A stretch of DNA of 64,000 nucleotides, taken from NCBI RefSeq assembly GCF_036242395.1, contig NZ_CP108458.1, positions 6,076,001-6,140,000 on the forward strand, written 5' to 3'. Each line of letters starts with the position of its first letter. The first letter of the stretch is position 1. Below are positions 54,821 through 62,934 of the stretch, one piece after another. Source of the stretch: Kitasatospora sp. NBC_01266 (GTDB lineage Bacteria > Actinomycetota > Actinomycetes > Streptomycetales > Streptomycetaceae). The notes beneath the pieces were generated by a model. The model was given only the letters and a program-made list of their open reading frames with translations, had not been told where the DNA came from and did not search any database. Position numbers and translations under genes: made by a program.

Positions 54821-55249
54821 CGGACTCCTCTCCTCCCCAGCCGACCTCCCCGGTCGGCTGCCGCTGCCCGCTCGAATGCCCACTCGACGTTCCAGGTGTT
54901 CCATCTGCGACCCGGAGTTGAACCGCCCGCCCGCGGCGGGCCGTTACCCCGGTGGGCCCACCCGTGTCGACAGAGTGACGAGAGTACCAGCGCGGCGGCT
55001 CTGCGTAACCGGCCGGGTGAGCGGAGAGTGGCAGCGAGGGCTGCCGGGCAACCGCGCGGACTGGCCGTCCGGCAGGAAAAGTTGACGTACCGTCGGGGAG
55101 GCGGACCGAACGGGAGAGCGCGGCACCGGGCTGATGTGCGAGCCGGGGCAGGAGGTTCCCGGGGCCGTTGCAACCCCCCTGCAACCTTTGCGGCGTTCGG
55201 CGGCGGGGAGCACGCTGGCTCGGTCCCGTCTCGCCCCGGAGAATCAGCC
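54821..55249. other. Divergent upstream region, no gene
   Basis: 429 bp between the stalked membrane protein and the SsgA-like gene. It contains a hairpin AGCCGACC-N5-GGTCGGCT at 54839-54859 in the leader of the minus-strand gene. No tRNA or coding sequence can be supported. Confidence 0.5.
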
Positions 55250-55753
55250 ATGCCGCGCGATCACTTGTCCGCCGCCACCGGCGGAGTTCCGTACCGTGCC
55301 ACGCAGGGGGCCCGGCCGCAGTCGCCGTGCCGTCCGGCCCTGCCGGTCGAGGACGTCCTGACCCTGCGTATCGCCCTGGGGCGGGACCGGGTGGGTACTG
55401 TGCCCACCCGGTTCCGCTACCAGCCCGAGCGCCCCTACGAGGTCCTGGTCACCTTCCACCTGGGCCGCCCCGACGAGGTCGACTGGGTCTTCTCCCGCGA
55501 CCTGCTGCGCGATGGACTGCGCGGCCTGACCGGCCAGGGCGACGTGCGCCTGTGGCCCGCCCACTGCCCCTGCCATGGCGCGACGCTGCACCTGGCCCTC
55601 GAATCCCCGTACGGCAGCGCGCTGCTGGAGGCCTCCGCGCCAGGTGTACGGGATTGGCTGGATCGCACCTACGCCGAGGTGCCGGAGGGCACCGAGCCGG
55701 ACTGTGCGCCGACCGACGAGCAGTTGTCGGCGTTCCTGTTCGGCGACGCCTGA
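55250..55753 (+). CDS. SsgA-like sporulation/cell division regulator (SALP)
   Basis: A protein of 167 residues with the SsgA fold: LPVEDVLTLRIALGRD, VPTRFRYQPERPYEVLVTFH and LGRPDEVDWVFSRDLLRDGL, then GQGDVRLWPAHC. SALPs are unique to morphologically complex actinomycetes and direct septum placement or peptidoglycan remodelling through FtsZ/SsgB. The paralogue type cannot be assigned. CGGAGAA precedes the ATG. The last codons merge with a 9-bp tandem repeat. Confidence 0.9.
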   Translation: MPRDHLSAATGGVPYRATQGARPQSPCRPALPVEDVLTLRIALGRDRVGTVPTRFRYQPERPYEVLVTFHLGRPDEVDWVFSRDLLRDGLRGLTGQGDVRLWPAHCPCHGATLHLALESPYGSALLEASAPGVRDWLDRTYAEVPEGTEPDCAPTDEQLSAFLFGDA

Positions 55754-55803
55754 GACGCCCGAGACGCCCGAGACGCCTGAGACGCCTGAGACGCCTGAGA
55801 CAC
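55749..55803. repeat. Six tandem 9-bp repeats (GCCYGAGAC) after the SsgA-like gene
   Basis: Units GCCTGAGAC and GCCCGAGAC run from the stop codon onward, followed by partly complementary GCGCCTCGGGCGCCTCAGGCGTC at 55819-55841. The two parts can pair and may form the terminator between the convergent SsgA-like and GAF genes. Confidence 0.75.
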
Positions 55804-55832
55804 CCGGAGGTTCGTCGGGCGCCTCGGGCGCC

Positions 55833-57260
55833 TCAGGCGTCGCCCCGTCTGGGACTCGGCACCTGTCTGTCCGTCAGCGCTCTGCCGGCCAGCCCCGGCA
55901 GTTGCTCTGCCGCTGCCGCCGAGATGCGGCAGCCCGGCAGCAGCATCGCGCCGTCGTCGAGCAGCGTGCGCAGCCGGCGGATGCCGGGGGCGGAGGAGGC
56001 CGGCAGCAGCTGGGTCGGATCGGCCGGGCGGACCACCTCGACCTGGACGGTCTCCGCGAAGCGGTACGGGCGGTGCTCCAGCAGGCCGCCCAGGTAGCGG
56101 CGCAGGCGGGAGAGTTCGGCGCGGACGGTCACCGCGCGGGACGGGTCGCCGAACAGGCCATCGGCCAACTCGGCCGCCGTCCGCCCGGCTTGGTGGGCCG
56201 CCAGCAGCAGGAGCAGCTCGGCATGGCGCGGGCTGAGCGCGTGCGACCAGCTGCCGACACCGCCGCGGACCGAGACCTCGGGACGGTCGGTGCGGCTCAG
56301 GTCGAGCACCAGCCGGGCGCCCACGGCCTGTTCGGAGACGGCCTGCGGCGAACCGGTGAGCGGGCGGACCAGCCAGCCGTCGGCGAGCGGCTCGACGGCG
56401 CACTCGCCGAGCGAGGGCAGCCAGTGCACCGGGGCGGAGCCCCAGCCGTCGGTGGGCAGTCGCAGCCGGCTGATCGGCGGCAGACCGGCGGTGGCGGCCG
56501 TCCAGCCGTCCCGGTCGACCACCAGGGCCGGTCCTGAGGCCTGGGCCAGCACCGGCTCGGCGACGGTGCGCAGCCGGTGCAGCGACTCCAGTTGGGCGGC
56601 GCGCAGTTCGGTCTCGGCCAGCCGGGCGGCGGTGACGGCCAGGGCCAGCAGCTGCGGGTGCACGCCGCGGGCCGGACCGCTGAGGTCGACCACGCCCGCC
56701 ACCCGCCCGGTGCGCGGGTCGCGGACCGGTGCGCCGACGCAGGTCCAGGCGTGCTGGTTGCGCACGTAGTGCTCGCTGGAGTGCACCCGCAGCGGGCGCC
56801 CAGTGCGGGCCACGGTGCCGATGCCGTTGGTGCCGACCGCCTCCTCGCCCCAGCGGCCGCCCGTCATGAAGCCGATCAGGTCGGCGCTGCGGCGCAGTTG
56901 GCGCGGGCCCTCGTGCCAGAGCACGGTGCCCTGCGAGTCGGCGACGGCCAGGATCAGCGGCAGGTCGGCGACCGGGTCGAACAGGGTGTCGCGCAGCGTG
57001 GGCATCACGGCGTCCAGGCCGCTGGCCCGGCGGCGGTGCTCGATCTCGGCGGTGCCGAGGTGCTCCGGCTCCCGGCCGCGCTCCGGGTCCAGGCCCAGGC
57101 GGCGCAACCGCTCCCAGGAGTCGCCGATCTCGGGGCGCGGTGCCTGGCGGGGGATCTCACCGGCGACGACCTGCTCGTGGCTCCTGGCGGTCTCGGCCGT
57201 GGACCGTAAACCGGCCTCGTCGCTCCGCCCCAGGTGTCCCGGCTGCGCGGTCTCCCGCAT
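55833..57260 (-). CDS. GAF domain transcriptional regulator (AcoR-like, no sigma-54 ATPase)
   Basis: A protein of 475 residues. A GAF sensor lies at about 80-230 (LILAVADSQGTVLWHEG, WGEEAVGTNGIGTVARTGRP, HAWTCVGAPVRDPRTGRVAG). Its sequence matches the sensor part of AcoR-type sigma-54 activators, but the AAA+ domain is missing. The C-terminal half includes a winged-helix-like section (ALSPRHAELLLLLAAHQAGR, VRAELSRLRRYLGGLLEHRP). Such GAF proteins replace sigma-54 activators in Streptomyces, which lacks sigma-54. The ATG at 57260 follows GGGGAG. Confidence 0.85.
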   Translation of the reverse strand: MRETAQPGHLGRSDEAGLRSTAETARSHEQVVAGEIPRQAPRPEIGDSWERLRRLGLDPERGREPEHLGTAEIEHRRRASGLDAVMPTLRDTLFDPVADLPLILAVADSQGTVLWHEGPRQLRRSADLIGFMTGGRWGEEAVGTNGIGTVARTGRPLRVHSSEHYVRNQHAWTCVGAPVRDPRTGRVAGVVDLSGPARGVHPQLLALAVTAARLAETELRAAQLESLHRLRTVAEPVLAQASGPALVVDRDGWTAATAGLPPISRLRLPTDGWGSAPVHWLPSLGECAVEPLADGWLVRPLTGSPQAVSEQAVGARLVLDLSRTDRPEVSVRGGVGSWSHALSPRHAELLLLLAAHQAGRTAAELADGLFGDPSRAVTVRAELSRLRRYLGGLLEHRPYRFAETVQVEVVRPADPTQLLPASSAPGIRRLRTLLDDGAMLLPGCRISAAAAEQLPGLAGRALTDRQVPSPRRGDA

Positions 57261-57418
57261 GGTGGCTCCCCTCGCCGCGTTTTCCGGTCCCGCTCGGCCG
57301 GGGCAGGGCCCGGCAAGCCCTGTCGCCCACAGCGTACGGGTGCCGCGGTGCGGACGGTCCAGGGATGCCACGCATGAGGGGTGCGGGTTGACAGCCTCGC
57401 GGTGGAGGGGGGACGCCC

Positions 57419-58399
57419 TCAGTGTTCGCCGGCCGCCGACTGCGCGCTCTCCACGGTCTGGTGCAGCTCGCGGGTGGCGGCGACGGTGGCGGCGGTGCTG
57501 ACGGTCAGGCAGGCGGCCAGCGCCAGCGCGGTGACCAGCCGCATGGGCTTCCCGCCGGCCGAAGGCCGGGCGAGGGCGCCGGTGCGCGGGTGCGGGCTGA
57601 GCAGGGCGGCCACCCGGCGCGGCACCGGGCCGGCCGCGACCGCCGGGGCCAGCAGCGGGCGGGCCGGGCGCGGGGTGCGGGCGGCGGCCAGCGCGGCGCG
57701 TCCGACGGCGCGCGCGGTCACGACGCGGTCCCCGACGGCACTGGCGGCGCACTCGTCGGCCCAGCGCTCCAGGTGGAAGCCGAGTGGCGCGCGCAGCCGG
57801 CGGAGCGCCGGGTGGAGCACGGCGGCGTATTCGGCGGTGGCCAGGAAGAGGTGGTGACGGGCGGTCAGGTGGGCGCGCTCGTGGGCGAGCAGCGCGGCCC
57901 GCTCGGGAGCGGGCAGCGCGCGCAGCATGCCGGCGGTGACCACGATCCGTCCGGGGCGGCCCGGCAGCGCGTAGGCGTCGGCGCGGTCGTCGTCCAGCAC
58001 GGCGAGCGGGTGGCCGTCCTCGGTGCTGTGCCGCGCGTGCGGGCCGAGGGCGGCGTGCGCCCGGCGCAGGTCGGTGTAGTGCTGGTGCGCGGCGCGCAGG
58101 GTGAAGACGCCGGCCACCACCAGGGCGGTGGCGGCCAGCGCGGCCAGCTCCATCGAGGTGGGGGACGCCTGGGCGAACCAGGGCAGCGACATGTGGCCGA
58201 GCGCGGCGATCGCCGGGATCCGCAGCAGCCCGGCCAGCGCCAGCAAGCCGAGCGAGGCGGCGCTGGCGCCGGCCAGCACCACGCCGGTGGCGCCGAGCAC
58301 CCAGGCGGCGAGGCGCGGCGGGAGCGCGTCGGCCAGTCGGCGGGCGGCCGGGACGGCGAGGAAGGGGATCAGGAACGGGGCCCAGACGAGGAGGATCAC
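57419..58399 (-). CDS. M56 family (BlaR1-like) membrane metalloprotease
   Basis: A protein of 326 residues. Membrane helices lie near 1-22, 32-58, 80-102 and 290-312, with a cytoplasmic gluzincin domain containing LLAHERAHLTARHH (HExxH-type zinc motif HERAH) and the downstream ERWADECAAS, whose Glu is the third ligand. BlaR1 proteins cleave the BlaI repressor after sensing beta-lactam, but here the C-terminal penicillin-binding sensor is absent; only about 15 residues follow the last helix. It starts at GTG 58399, overlapping the BlaI stop (GTGA). Confidence 0.9.
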   Translation of the reverse strand: MILLVWAPFLIPFLAVPAARRLADALPPRLAAWVLGATGVVLAGASAASLGLLALAGLLRIPAIAALGHMSLPWFAQASPTSMELAALAATALVVAGVFTLRAAHQHYTDLRRAHAALGPHARHSTEDGHPLAVLDDDRADAYALPGRPGRIVVTAGMLRALPAPERAALLAHERAHLTARHHLFLATAEYAAVLHPALRRLRAPLGFHLERWADECAASAVGDRVVTARAVGRAALAAARTPRPARPLLAPAVAAGPVPRRVAALLSPHPRTGALARPSAGGKPMRLVTALALAACLTVSTAATVAATRELHQTVESAQSAAGEH

Positions 58400-58866
58400 G
58401 GGCGGTCGCCGGCGGTCTCGTCGGTGCTGTTGGTGCTGTTGGTGCTGTTGGTGCCGCCGGTGCTGTTGGTGCCGTCGGTGGCGCCGGGGCCGCTGGTGCC
58501 GCCGTCGCCGAGCAGCTCGCGCAGCAGCCGTTCGTCGTCGTCGGACAGGTCGGAGATGAAGCGCGCCAGCACGGTGGACCGGTCCTGCTCGCGGTCGAGC
58601 TCGGTGCGCATCCGGCGGGCGGCGAGCCCGGCCGGGTCCTGCACGGTCGGGGTGTAGGCGTAGGCGCGGCCGGCCCGGGTGCGCTCGACGGTTCCCTTGT
58701 CGTGCAGCCGGGCCAGGATCGTGGCGATCGTGGTGCGGGCCAGCTCGCCGCCGAGGGCCGACTGCACGTCCTGCGGGGTGAGCGGCTGGTGGGCGGCCCA
58801 GAGGGCGGCGAGCACCTGCGCTTCGAGTTCGCCCGAGGGGCGGCGCGCGGCGGGCACTTCGGGCAT
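58396..58866 (-). CDS. BlaI/MecI/CopY family transcriptional repressor
   Basis: A protein of 156 residues. The winged helix (residues 10-85) shows LEAQVLAALWAAHQPLTPQD, ARTTIATILARLHDKGTVER and GRAYAYTPT. A dimerisation/cleavage region (FISDLSDDDERLLRELL) follows. The C-terminal tail is a Thr-Asn-Ser repeat encoded by a 9-bp microsatellite. GGAGG precedes the ATG. Two perfect operators lie in the divergent region toward dedA. By analogy, its cleavage by the M56 protease would release transcription. Confidence 0.93.
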   Translation of the reverse strand: MPEVPAARRPSGELEAQVLAALWAAHQPLTPQDVQSALGGELARTTIATILARLHDKGTVERTRAGRAYAYTPTVQDPAGLAARRMRTELDREQDRSTVLARFISDLSDDDERLLRELLGDGGTSGPGATDGTNSTGGTNSTNSTNSTDETAGDRP

Positions 58867-58888
58867 GTCGCCGTGACCTCCAGTCGTC

Positions 58889-58925
58889 GTCTACAGTCAT
58901 GTAGACCGTCTACGTCACTGTAGAC
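58889..58925. promoter_or_regulatory. Two BlaI operators
   Basis: GTCTACAGTCATGTAGAC at 58889-58906 (perfect 18-bp dyad) and GTCTACGTCACTGTAGAC at 58908-58925 (6-bp perfect outer arms), one base apart. Half-site GTCTACA/TGTAGAC is the BlaI/MecI type. They lie 23 bp from the blaI start and 37 bp from the dedA start, placed to repress both directions. Confidence 0.92.
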
Positions 58926-58961
58926 GGTCGAGGCGCGTTCCGCGGGACCGCCTCCCTCAGT

Positions 58962-59687
58962 ATGAGAGGTCCGCCCACCGTGCCCTTCGCCTCCTCCCTG
59001 TTCGCCGGCTCCGAGCTCGCAGGCCACGCGCTCGCGGTGAACCTGCTGGACGCCTCGTCGCTGCTGGCCGCGTTCGGCGCGCTCGGCATCGCCGTGGTGC
59101 TCTTCGCCGAGACCGGTCTGCTGGTCGGGTTCTTCCTGCCCGGCGACTCGCTGCTCTTCACCGCCGGGCTGCTCTGCGTCTCCGGCCAGCACAGCGGGCC
59201 GCACCTGGTGCTCTGGCAGGTGCTGCTGGCCGCGGTCGCCGGCGCGCTGATCGGGGCCCAGGCCGGCTACCTGATCGGGGCGCGCGGCGGGCGGGCGCTG
59301 CTGGCGCGCAGCAAGCGCAAGTCGCTGGTCAAGGGCGTGGAGCGGGCCGAGGAGCTGCTGGCGAAGTACGGCCACCGGAAGGCGATCGTGCTGGCCCGGT
59401 TCATCCCGGTGGTGCGCACCGTGCTCAACCCGATGGCCGGGGTGCTGGAGGTGCCGGCGCGCACCTTCGCGCTGTGGCAGGTGATCGGCGGCACGGCGTG
59501 GACGGTCGGCCTGGTGCTGGCCGGGTACGTGCTGGGATCCGCCGTTCCCGATATCGACCGGTACCTGTTGCCCATTGTTGGTCTGGTAGTAGTTGTCTCT
59601 GTGATTCCCATTGCTCTCGAATTGCTCCGCGCCCGCCGTGCGGCGGGCCGCTCCGGCTCCGACCAGCAGGGCGGGGGTGCGGCCTGA
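58962..59687 (+). CDS. DedA family membrane protein (probable undecaprenyl-phosphate flippase)
   Basis: A polytopic protein of 241 residues. Family signatures are FAETGLLVGFFLPGDSLLF and ARFIPVVRTVLNPMAGV, the Arg-containing re-entrant motif. Members such as UptA recycle undecaprenyl phosphate across the membrane; others affect proton motive force and envelope stress. It is divergent from blaI across the operators. The stop overlaps the next start (TGATG). The start is uncertain: ATG 58962 or GTG 58980. Confidence 0.9.
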   Translation: MRGPPTVPFASSLFAGSELAGHALAVNLLDASSLLAAFGALGIAVVLFAETGLLVGFFLPGDSLLFTAGLLCVSGQHSGPHLVLWQVLLAAVAGALIGAQAGYLIGARGGRALLARSKRKSLVKGVERAEELLAKYGHRKAIVLARFIPVVRTVLNPMAGVLEVPARTFALWQVIGGTAWTVGLVLAGYVLGSAVPDIDRYLLPIVGLVVVVSVIPIALELLRARRAAGRSGSDQQGGGAA

Positions 59688-60301
59688 TGACCCAGACCCT
59701 GCTCGCCTTTGACGGCAGCGGTATCGACGGCGGCCTCTACACGACCGTGACGGGCTGGGCGACGGACAGCCCGCACTGGCTCGACCAGCTGATCAGGACC
59801 TGGTCCGACTTCGGCCTCGGCGTCTTCGCGGTCTTCATGCTCTGGGGCTGGTGGCAGGCGCGCCGGGCGGACTCGGTGGTGATGGCCCGGGTGCTCGCGT
59901 CGCCGCTGATCGTGATCGCGGTCTACGTGGTCAACTCGGTGATCAAGAGCCTGGTGGCGGAGGTGCGGCCGTGCCAGCAGCTGCCCGCCACGGTGACGGT
60001 GGAGCCCTGCCCCGGGGTCGGGGACTGGTCGTTCCCGAGCAACCACTCGGTGATCGCCTTCGCGGCGGCGGTCGCGCTCTGCGTGGCCTACCGCAGGCTG
60101 GGCGCGGTCGCACTGGTCGCCGCCGCGCTGATGGCGGCCTCGCGGGTGTGGATCGGCGTGCACTACCCGCACGACGTGGTGGTCGGTGCGCTGATCGGCA
60201 TCCTGGTCGCGCTGCCGCTGGCGCTGCTCGCGGGCCGGGCGGCGCCGCTGGTGGACCGGTTGCGCGGCGGGGCGCTGGGGGCGGCGCTGGGCGGCGGGTG
60301 A
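59687..60301 (+). CDS. PAP2 family phosphatase
   Basis: A membrane protein of 204 residues with the three PAP2 motifs: KSLVAEVRPC (KxxxxxxRP), PSNHS and SRVWIGVHYPHDVVVG (SRxxxxxHxxxD). Bacterial relatives dephosphorylate undecaprenyl pyrophosphate or phosphatidylglycerol phosphate at the outer face. Coupled by a 1-nt overlap to dedA and thus probably under BlaI control, it fits a lipid-carrier recycling operon. The following 200 bp contain no gene. Confidence 0.92.
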   Translation: MTQTLLAFDGSGIDGGLYTTVTGWATDSPHWLDQLIRTWSDFGLGVFAVFMLWGWWQARRADSVVMARVLASPLIVIAVYVVNSVIKSLVAEVRPCQQLPATVTVEPCPGVGDWSFPSNHSVIAFAAAVALCVAYRRLGAVALVAAALMAASRVWIGVHYPHDVVVGALIGILVALPLALLAGRAAPLVDRLRGGALGAALGGG

Positions 60302-60506
60302 CGTCGGTCGTCCGATGATCGGAGCCGGGTCCCGGACGGGGCCCGGCTCCGCGTTTTCCGGGGGTACCGGCCGGTCGGGCGAAGCGTGCCGGGCGGCGTG
60401 GCACGGCCTGGCTATCTTGGGGTTCCGATCACGTTCGATACCCGATCCGGTGCTCAGCGTGACGCCCCCGCGGTGCCGACGCCGGACAGAACCGAAGGAG
60501 CCCTCC

Positions 60507-60893
60507 GTGTCCGACGCATACGTCCTCGTCAACGGTGACAAGGCGGAGGTCGGCTTCCCCGCCGGCGCTGAGGTCGCCGTCAGGGTGAAGACCAACTCGC
60601 GTCGAACCCAGATCATCAGGGTCACCAGTGCGGACGGCTCGGTGGATCAGGTGTTCAGCGGCTCCGGGGAGAGGGGGCTCGCCGGAGAGGCGACCATCAC
60701 CGGGGCGGTCCGGCTCTCCGCCACGTTCGAGTACCACCGCACGGCCGGTCGCGGCGCCATGCCGAGCGCGCTCAACAGCGGCGGTCCCTACCGGGTCGGC
60801 CAGTACAACCTGATGGTCGTCGTCGCCGAGAACGGCGACGACGTCGACTACGACGACGCCGTGCTCGAGTTCAGCTGGTACACCCCCAGGTAG
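60507..60893 (+). CDS. LecB/PA-IIL-like calcium-dependent lectin
   Basis: A protein of 128 residues without signal peptide, starting at GTG with AAGGAG 6 nt upstream. VVAENGDDVDYDDAVLEFSW aligns with the calcium-binding stretch of Pseudomonas LecB (EDGTDNDYNDAVVVINW). The ligands become Glu108, Asp112, Asp114, Asp116 (Asn in LecB) and Asp117, and Asn30 sits in TNSRRTQ opposite LecB ANSSGTQ. The sugar-specificity triad is Ser-Arg-Arg instead of Ser-Ser-Gly. LecB ends in a Gly whose carboxylate enters the neighbouring site; here the chain ends YTPR, so the dimer contact differs. Likely binds fucose or mannose-type sugars; specificity unknown. Confidence 0.8.
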   Translation: MSDAYVLVNGDKAEVGFPAGAEVAVRVKTNSRRTQIIRVTSADGSVDQVFSGSGERGLAGEATITGAVRLSATFEYHRTAGRGAMPSALNSGGPYRVGQYNLMVVVAENGDDVDYDDAVLEFSWYTPR

Positions 60894-61170
60894 CCGGATC
60901 CCCGGCTGGCCGGATCCCGCGCCGGGGCCGGGTCCCGCGCTGGACCGGATTTCGTCGGGTGGCGCCACCCCTGGCTGTTGGAGCGGCTGATCCTCGGCCC
61001 CTTGTGCGCCCGCGTCCGGCGGGGGCAGCATGAGACCCCGGGTCGACGCCCACCAGGCCGGCCCGGTCCGCCCCGCACGGCCTGCGGGGCCACCGAAGCC
61101 GCAGGTCAGCGGTGCCGTTATCGGCCGCCGCCGGGACCGCGGTCCGACATGGTCGGTCGAAGGGACGCAT

Positions 61171-61686
61171 ATGCCGTACCGGCTCGACATCACCCAGGGC
61201 GACTGGCCCGCCGAGGAACTCCGCAAGGGCGTGGAAGGCCTGCTGGCCGAATCCATGGTGCTGACCCTCGCCACGGCGGGCCCGGACCATGGGCCGCACG
61301 CCAACCTCGTCTTCTACGCGTTCGACGAGGAGTTGGTGCTCTACTTCGTCAGCGAACGCTCGACCCGGCACAGCCTGCACCTCTCGGAGCAGGCCAGGGC
61401 CGCCGCCACCATCTTCGTGCCGCCACCGGTCTTCGGCGAGCAGCTGCGCGGGCTTCAGCTGAGCGGGCGGGCCGGAGAGGCCTGGGGCCAGCACGCGCAG
61501 GCGGCGCTGACGGCCTACCAGGAGCGCTACCGGACCTTCTCCGAGGACCCGGAGGTGCGCGCGCAGTACCTGAACGGCGGCGGGGCGGCCGCGCTCTACC
61601 GGTTCCAGGTGGAGGAGTTGACCGCGGTGGACGAGCCGCACTTCGGGCGGCGCAACTACCTGCGGGCGCGGGTGGTGCGGGAGTAG
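61171..61686 (+). CDS. Pyridoxamine 5'-phosphate oxidase-fold family protein
   Basis: A protein of 171 residues with a split-barrel flavin/heme-binding fold: VEGLLAESMVLTLATAGPD, HANLVFYAFDEELVLYFVSE and RHSLHLSEQARAAATIFV. The family includes FMN-dependent oxidases, F420-dependent reductases and heme proteins; the cofactor is not evident here. GAAGGGA precedes the ATG at 61171. It stands alone between the lectin and the hydrolase. Confidence 0.85.
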   Translation: MPYRLDITQGDWPAEELRKGVEGLLAESMVLTLATAGPDHGPHANLVFYAFDEELVLYFVSERSTRHSLHLSEQARAAATIFVPPPVFGEQLRGLQLSGRAGEAWGQHAQAALTAYQERYRTFSEDPEVRAQYLNGGGAAALYRFQVEELTAVDEPHFGRRNYLRARVVRE

Positions 61687-61853
61687 GGGGAGCTTGTGAT
61701 GGGGTGAGTTGGCTGAACAACTACTCGCCGGTTGTCTGTACAACTTGACGATTGTTGGCTCCTGCGTCGCTGGTCGGACACCTCCAGGCCACCTGGATCA
61801 CGCAGCCTGGTAGCCACCGGCAGCAGTGCAGACAACGTTAAGGACACCCCGCG

Positions 61854-62549
61854 ATGAGCAGCGAGAACCCCACCGACAAGATCACCCTGGTCGTGCTCGA
61901 CATGGCCGGCACCACGGTGGCCGACGACGGCCTGGTCGAGCAGGCCTTCCAGGCCGCCGCCGGTGAGCTCGGCGTGGTGGCCGGCAGCGAGCAGCACCAG
62001 GAGATGCTCGCGCACGTCCGGGCCACCATGGGCGAGTCCAAGATCTCCGTCTTCCGCCACCTGTTCGGCGACGAGGAGAAGGCCCAGCAGGCCAACCTCG
62101 CCTTCGAGCGCGCCTACCACGACCTGGTCGACGCCGGGCACTGCGCCGCGCTGCCCGGCGCCGCCGAGGCGATCGCCGAACTGCGCGCCCAGGGCCGCAA
62201 GGTGGTCCTCACCACCGGCTTCTCCCGGGCCACCCAGGACCGGATCCTGGCCGCGCTCGGCTGGCAGGAGATCGCCGACCTGACCCTCTGCCCGGCCGAC
62301 GCGGGCCGTGGCCGCCCCTACCCCGACCTGGCGCTGACCGCCCTGCTGCGCACCGCGACCGACTCGGTCCGCCAGATCGCGGTGGTCGGCGACACCGGCT
62401 ACGACATGCTCACCGGCACCCGCGCCGGCGCCTCGATGGTGGCCGGCGTGCTCACCGGCGCGCACGACGCCGAGCGGCTGACGGCGGACGGGGCGACCCA
62501 CGTGCTGAAGTCGATCGCGGAGCTGCCGGCGCTGCTGGCCGACCGCTGA
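61854..62549 (+). CDS. Phosphonatase-like HAD hydrolase
   Basis: A HAD-superfamily protein of 231 residues. Motif I is VVLDMAGTTVADDG (DMAGTT as in phosphonoacetaldehyde hydrolase), motif II is VVLTTGFSRATQ and motif IV is VVGDTGYDMLTGTRAG. The Schiff-base Lys cap region of true PhnX is not evident, so it may act on another phosphate or phosphonate ester. Length is normal. It is followed by a long perfect hairpin terminator. Confidence 0.88.
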   Translation: MSSENPTDKITLVVLDMAGTTVADDGLVEQAFQAAAGELGVVAGSEQHQEMLAHVRATMGESKISVFRHLFGDEEKAQQANLAFERAYHDLVDAGHCAALPGAAEAIAELRAQGRKVVLTTGFSRATQDRILAALGWQEIADLTLCPADAGRGRPYPDLALTALLRTATDSVRQIAVVGDTGYDMLTGTRAGASMVAGVLTGAHDAERLTADGATHVLKSIAELPALLADR

Positions 62550-62595
62550 CCGACCGCTGACGGAGCGCCGTTTTGGCCTGCCGAGTAAGGCGCCG

Positions 62596-62638
62596 GGCTC
62601 CGTGGTGAGCAGGGCTGCTCTCTGCTCACCACGGAGCC
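62596..62638 (+). terminator. 17-bp perfect hairpin terminator
   Basis: Arms 62596-62612 and 62622-62638 with a 9-nt loop, 47 bp after the HAD stop codon and 20 bp before the vapB-like gene. It separates the two transcription units. Confidence 0.85.
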
Positions 62639-62658
62639 CTCAGGTGTAACGTCGTGGT

Positions 62659-62934
62659 ATGGCTCCCACATCTGCTCAGCCTGTCGAGGCGGACACCACC
62701 GTCGGGCAGCGCGGACGCATCATCCTCCCCGTGGCCGTCCAGCAGGCGGCCGACCTCACTCCGGGCGACAGGGTCCACATCCGCGTCCTGGAGACCGGCG
62801 CCATCGTCATCGAGACGACCAAGAGCATCCTGAACCGCATCTGCGTCCCCAACCCCGACGGCAACACCCGGGGTACCGACATGGTCCGCGAAGAACGGCG
62901 CCGCCAGGCCGAGTCGGAAGGCGAACGGCCGTGA
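62659..62934 (+). CDS. vapB: VapB-type antitoxin (AbrB/SpoVT fold)
   Basis: A protein of 91 residues. The N-terminal swapped-hairpin DNA-binding domain (VGQRGRIILPVAVQQAADLT, then PGDRVHIRVLETGAIVI) and acidic/basic C-terminal tail (REERRRQAESEGERP) would wrap around the toxin. It overlaps the vapC start by 4 nt (GTGA). It should repress the operon with its toxin. Confidence 0.88.
   Translation: MAPTSAQPVEADTTVGQRGRIILPVAVQQAADLTPGDRVHIRVLETGAIVIETTKSILNRICVPNPDGNTRGTDMVREERRRQAESEGERP

Noticed and set aside
54890..54985. tRNA-like stretch (GGTTCAACTCC on the minus strand)
   Set aside because: The flanking arms do not pair into a T-stem or acceptor stem and no anticodon arm can be formed.
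55749..55803. Possible CRISPR-like array
   Set aside because: The units are contiguous 9-mers without spacers.
55833..59375. Single 1,180-codon minus-strand frame covering the GAF, M56 and BlaI genes
   Set aside because: Only its distal part (from 57260) is the real GAF regulator. The rest is out of frame with the clear M56 and BlaI genes and is Arg/Ala/Pro filler.
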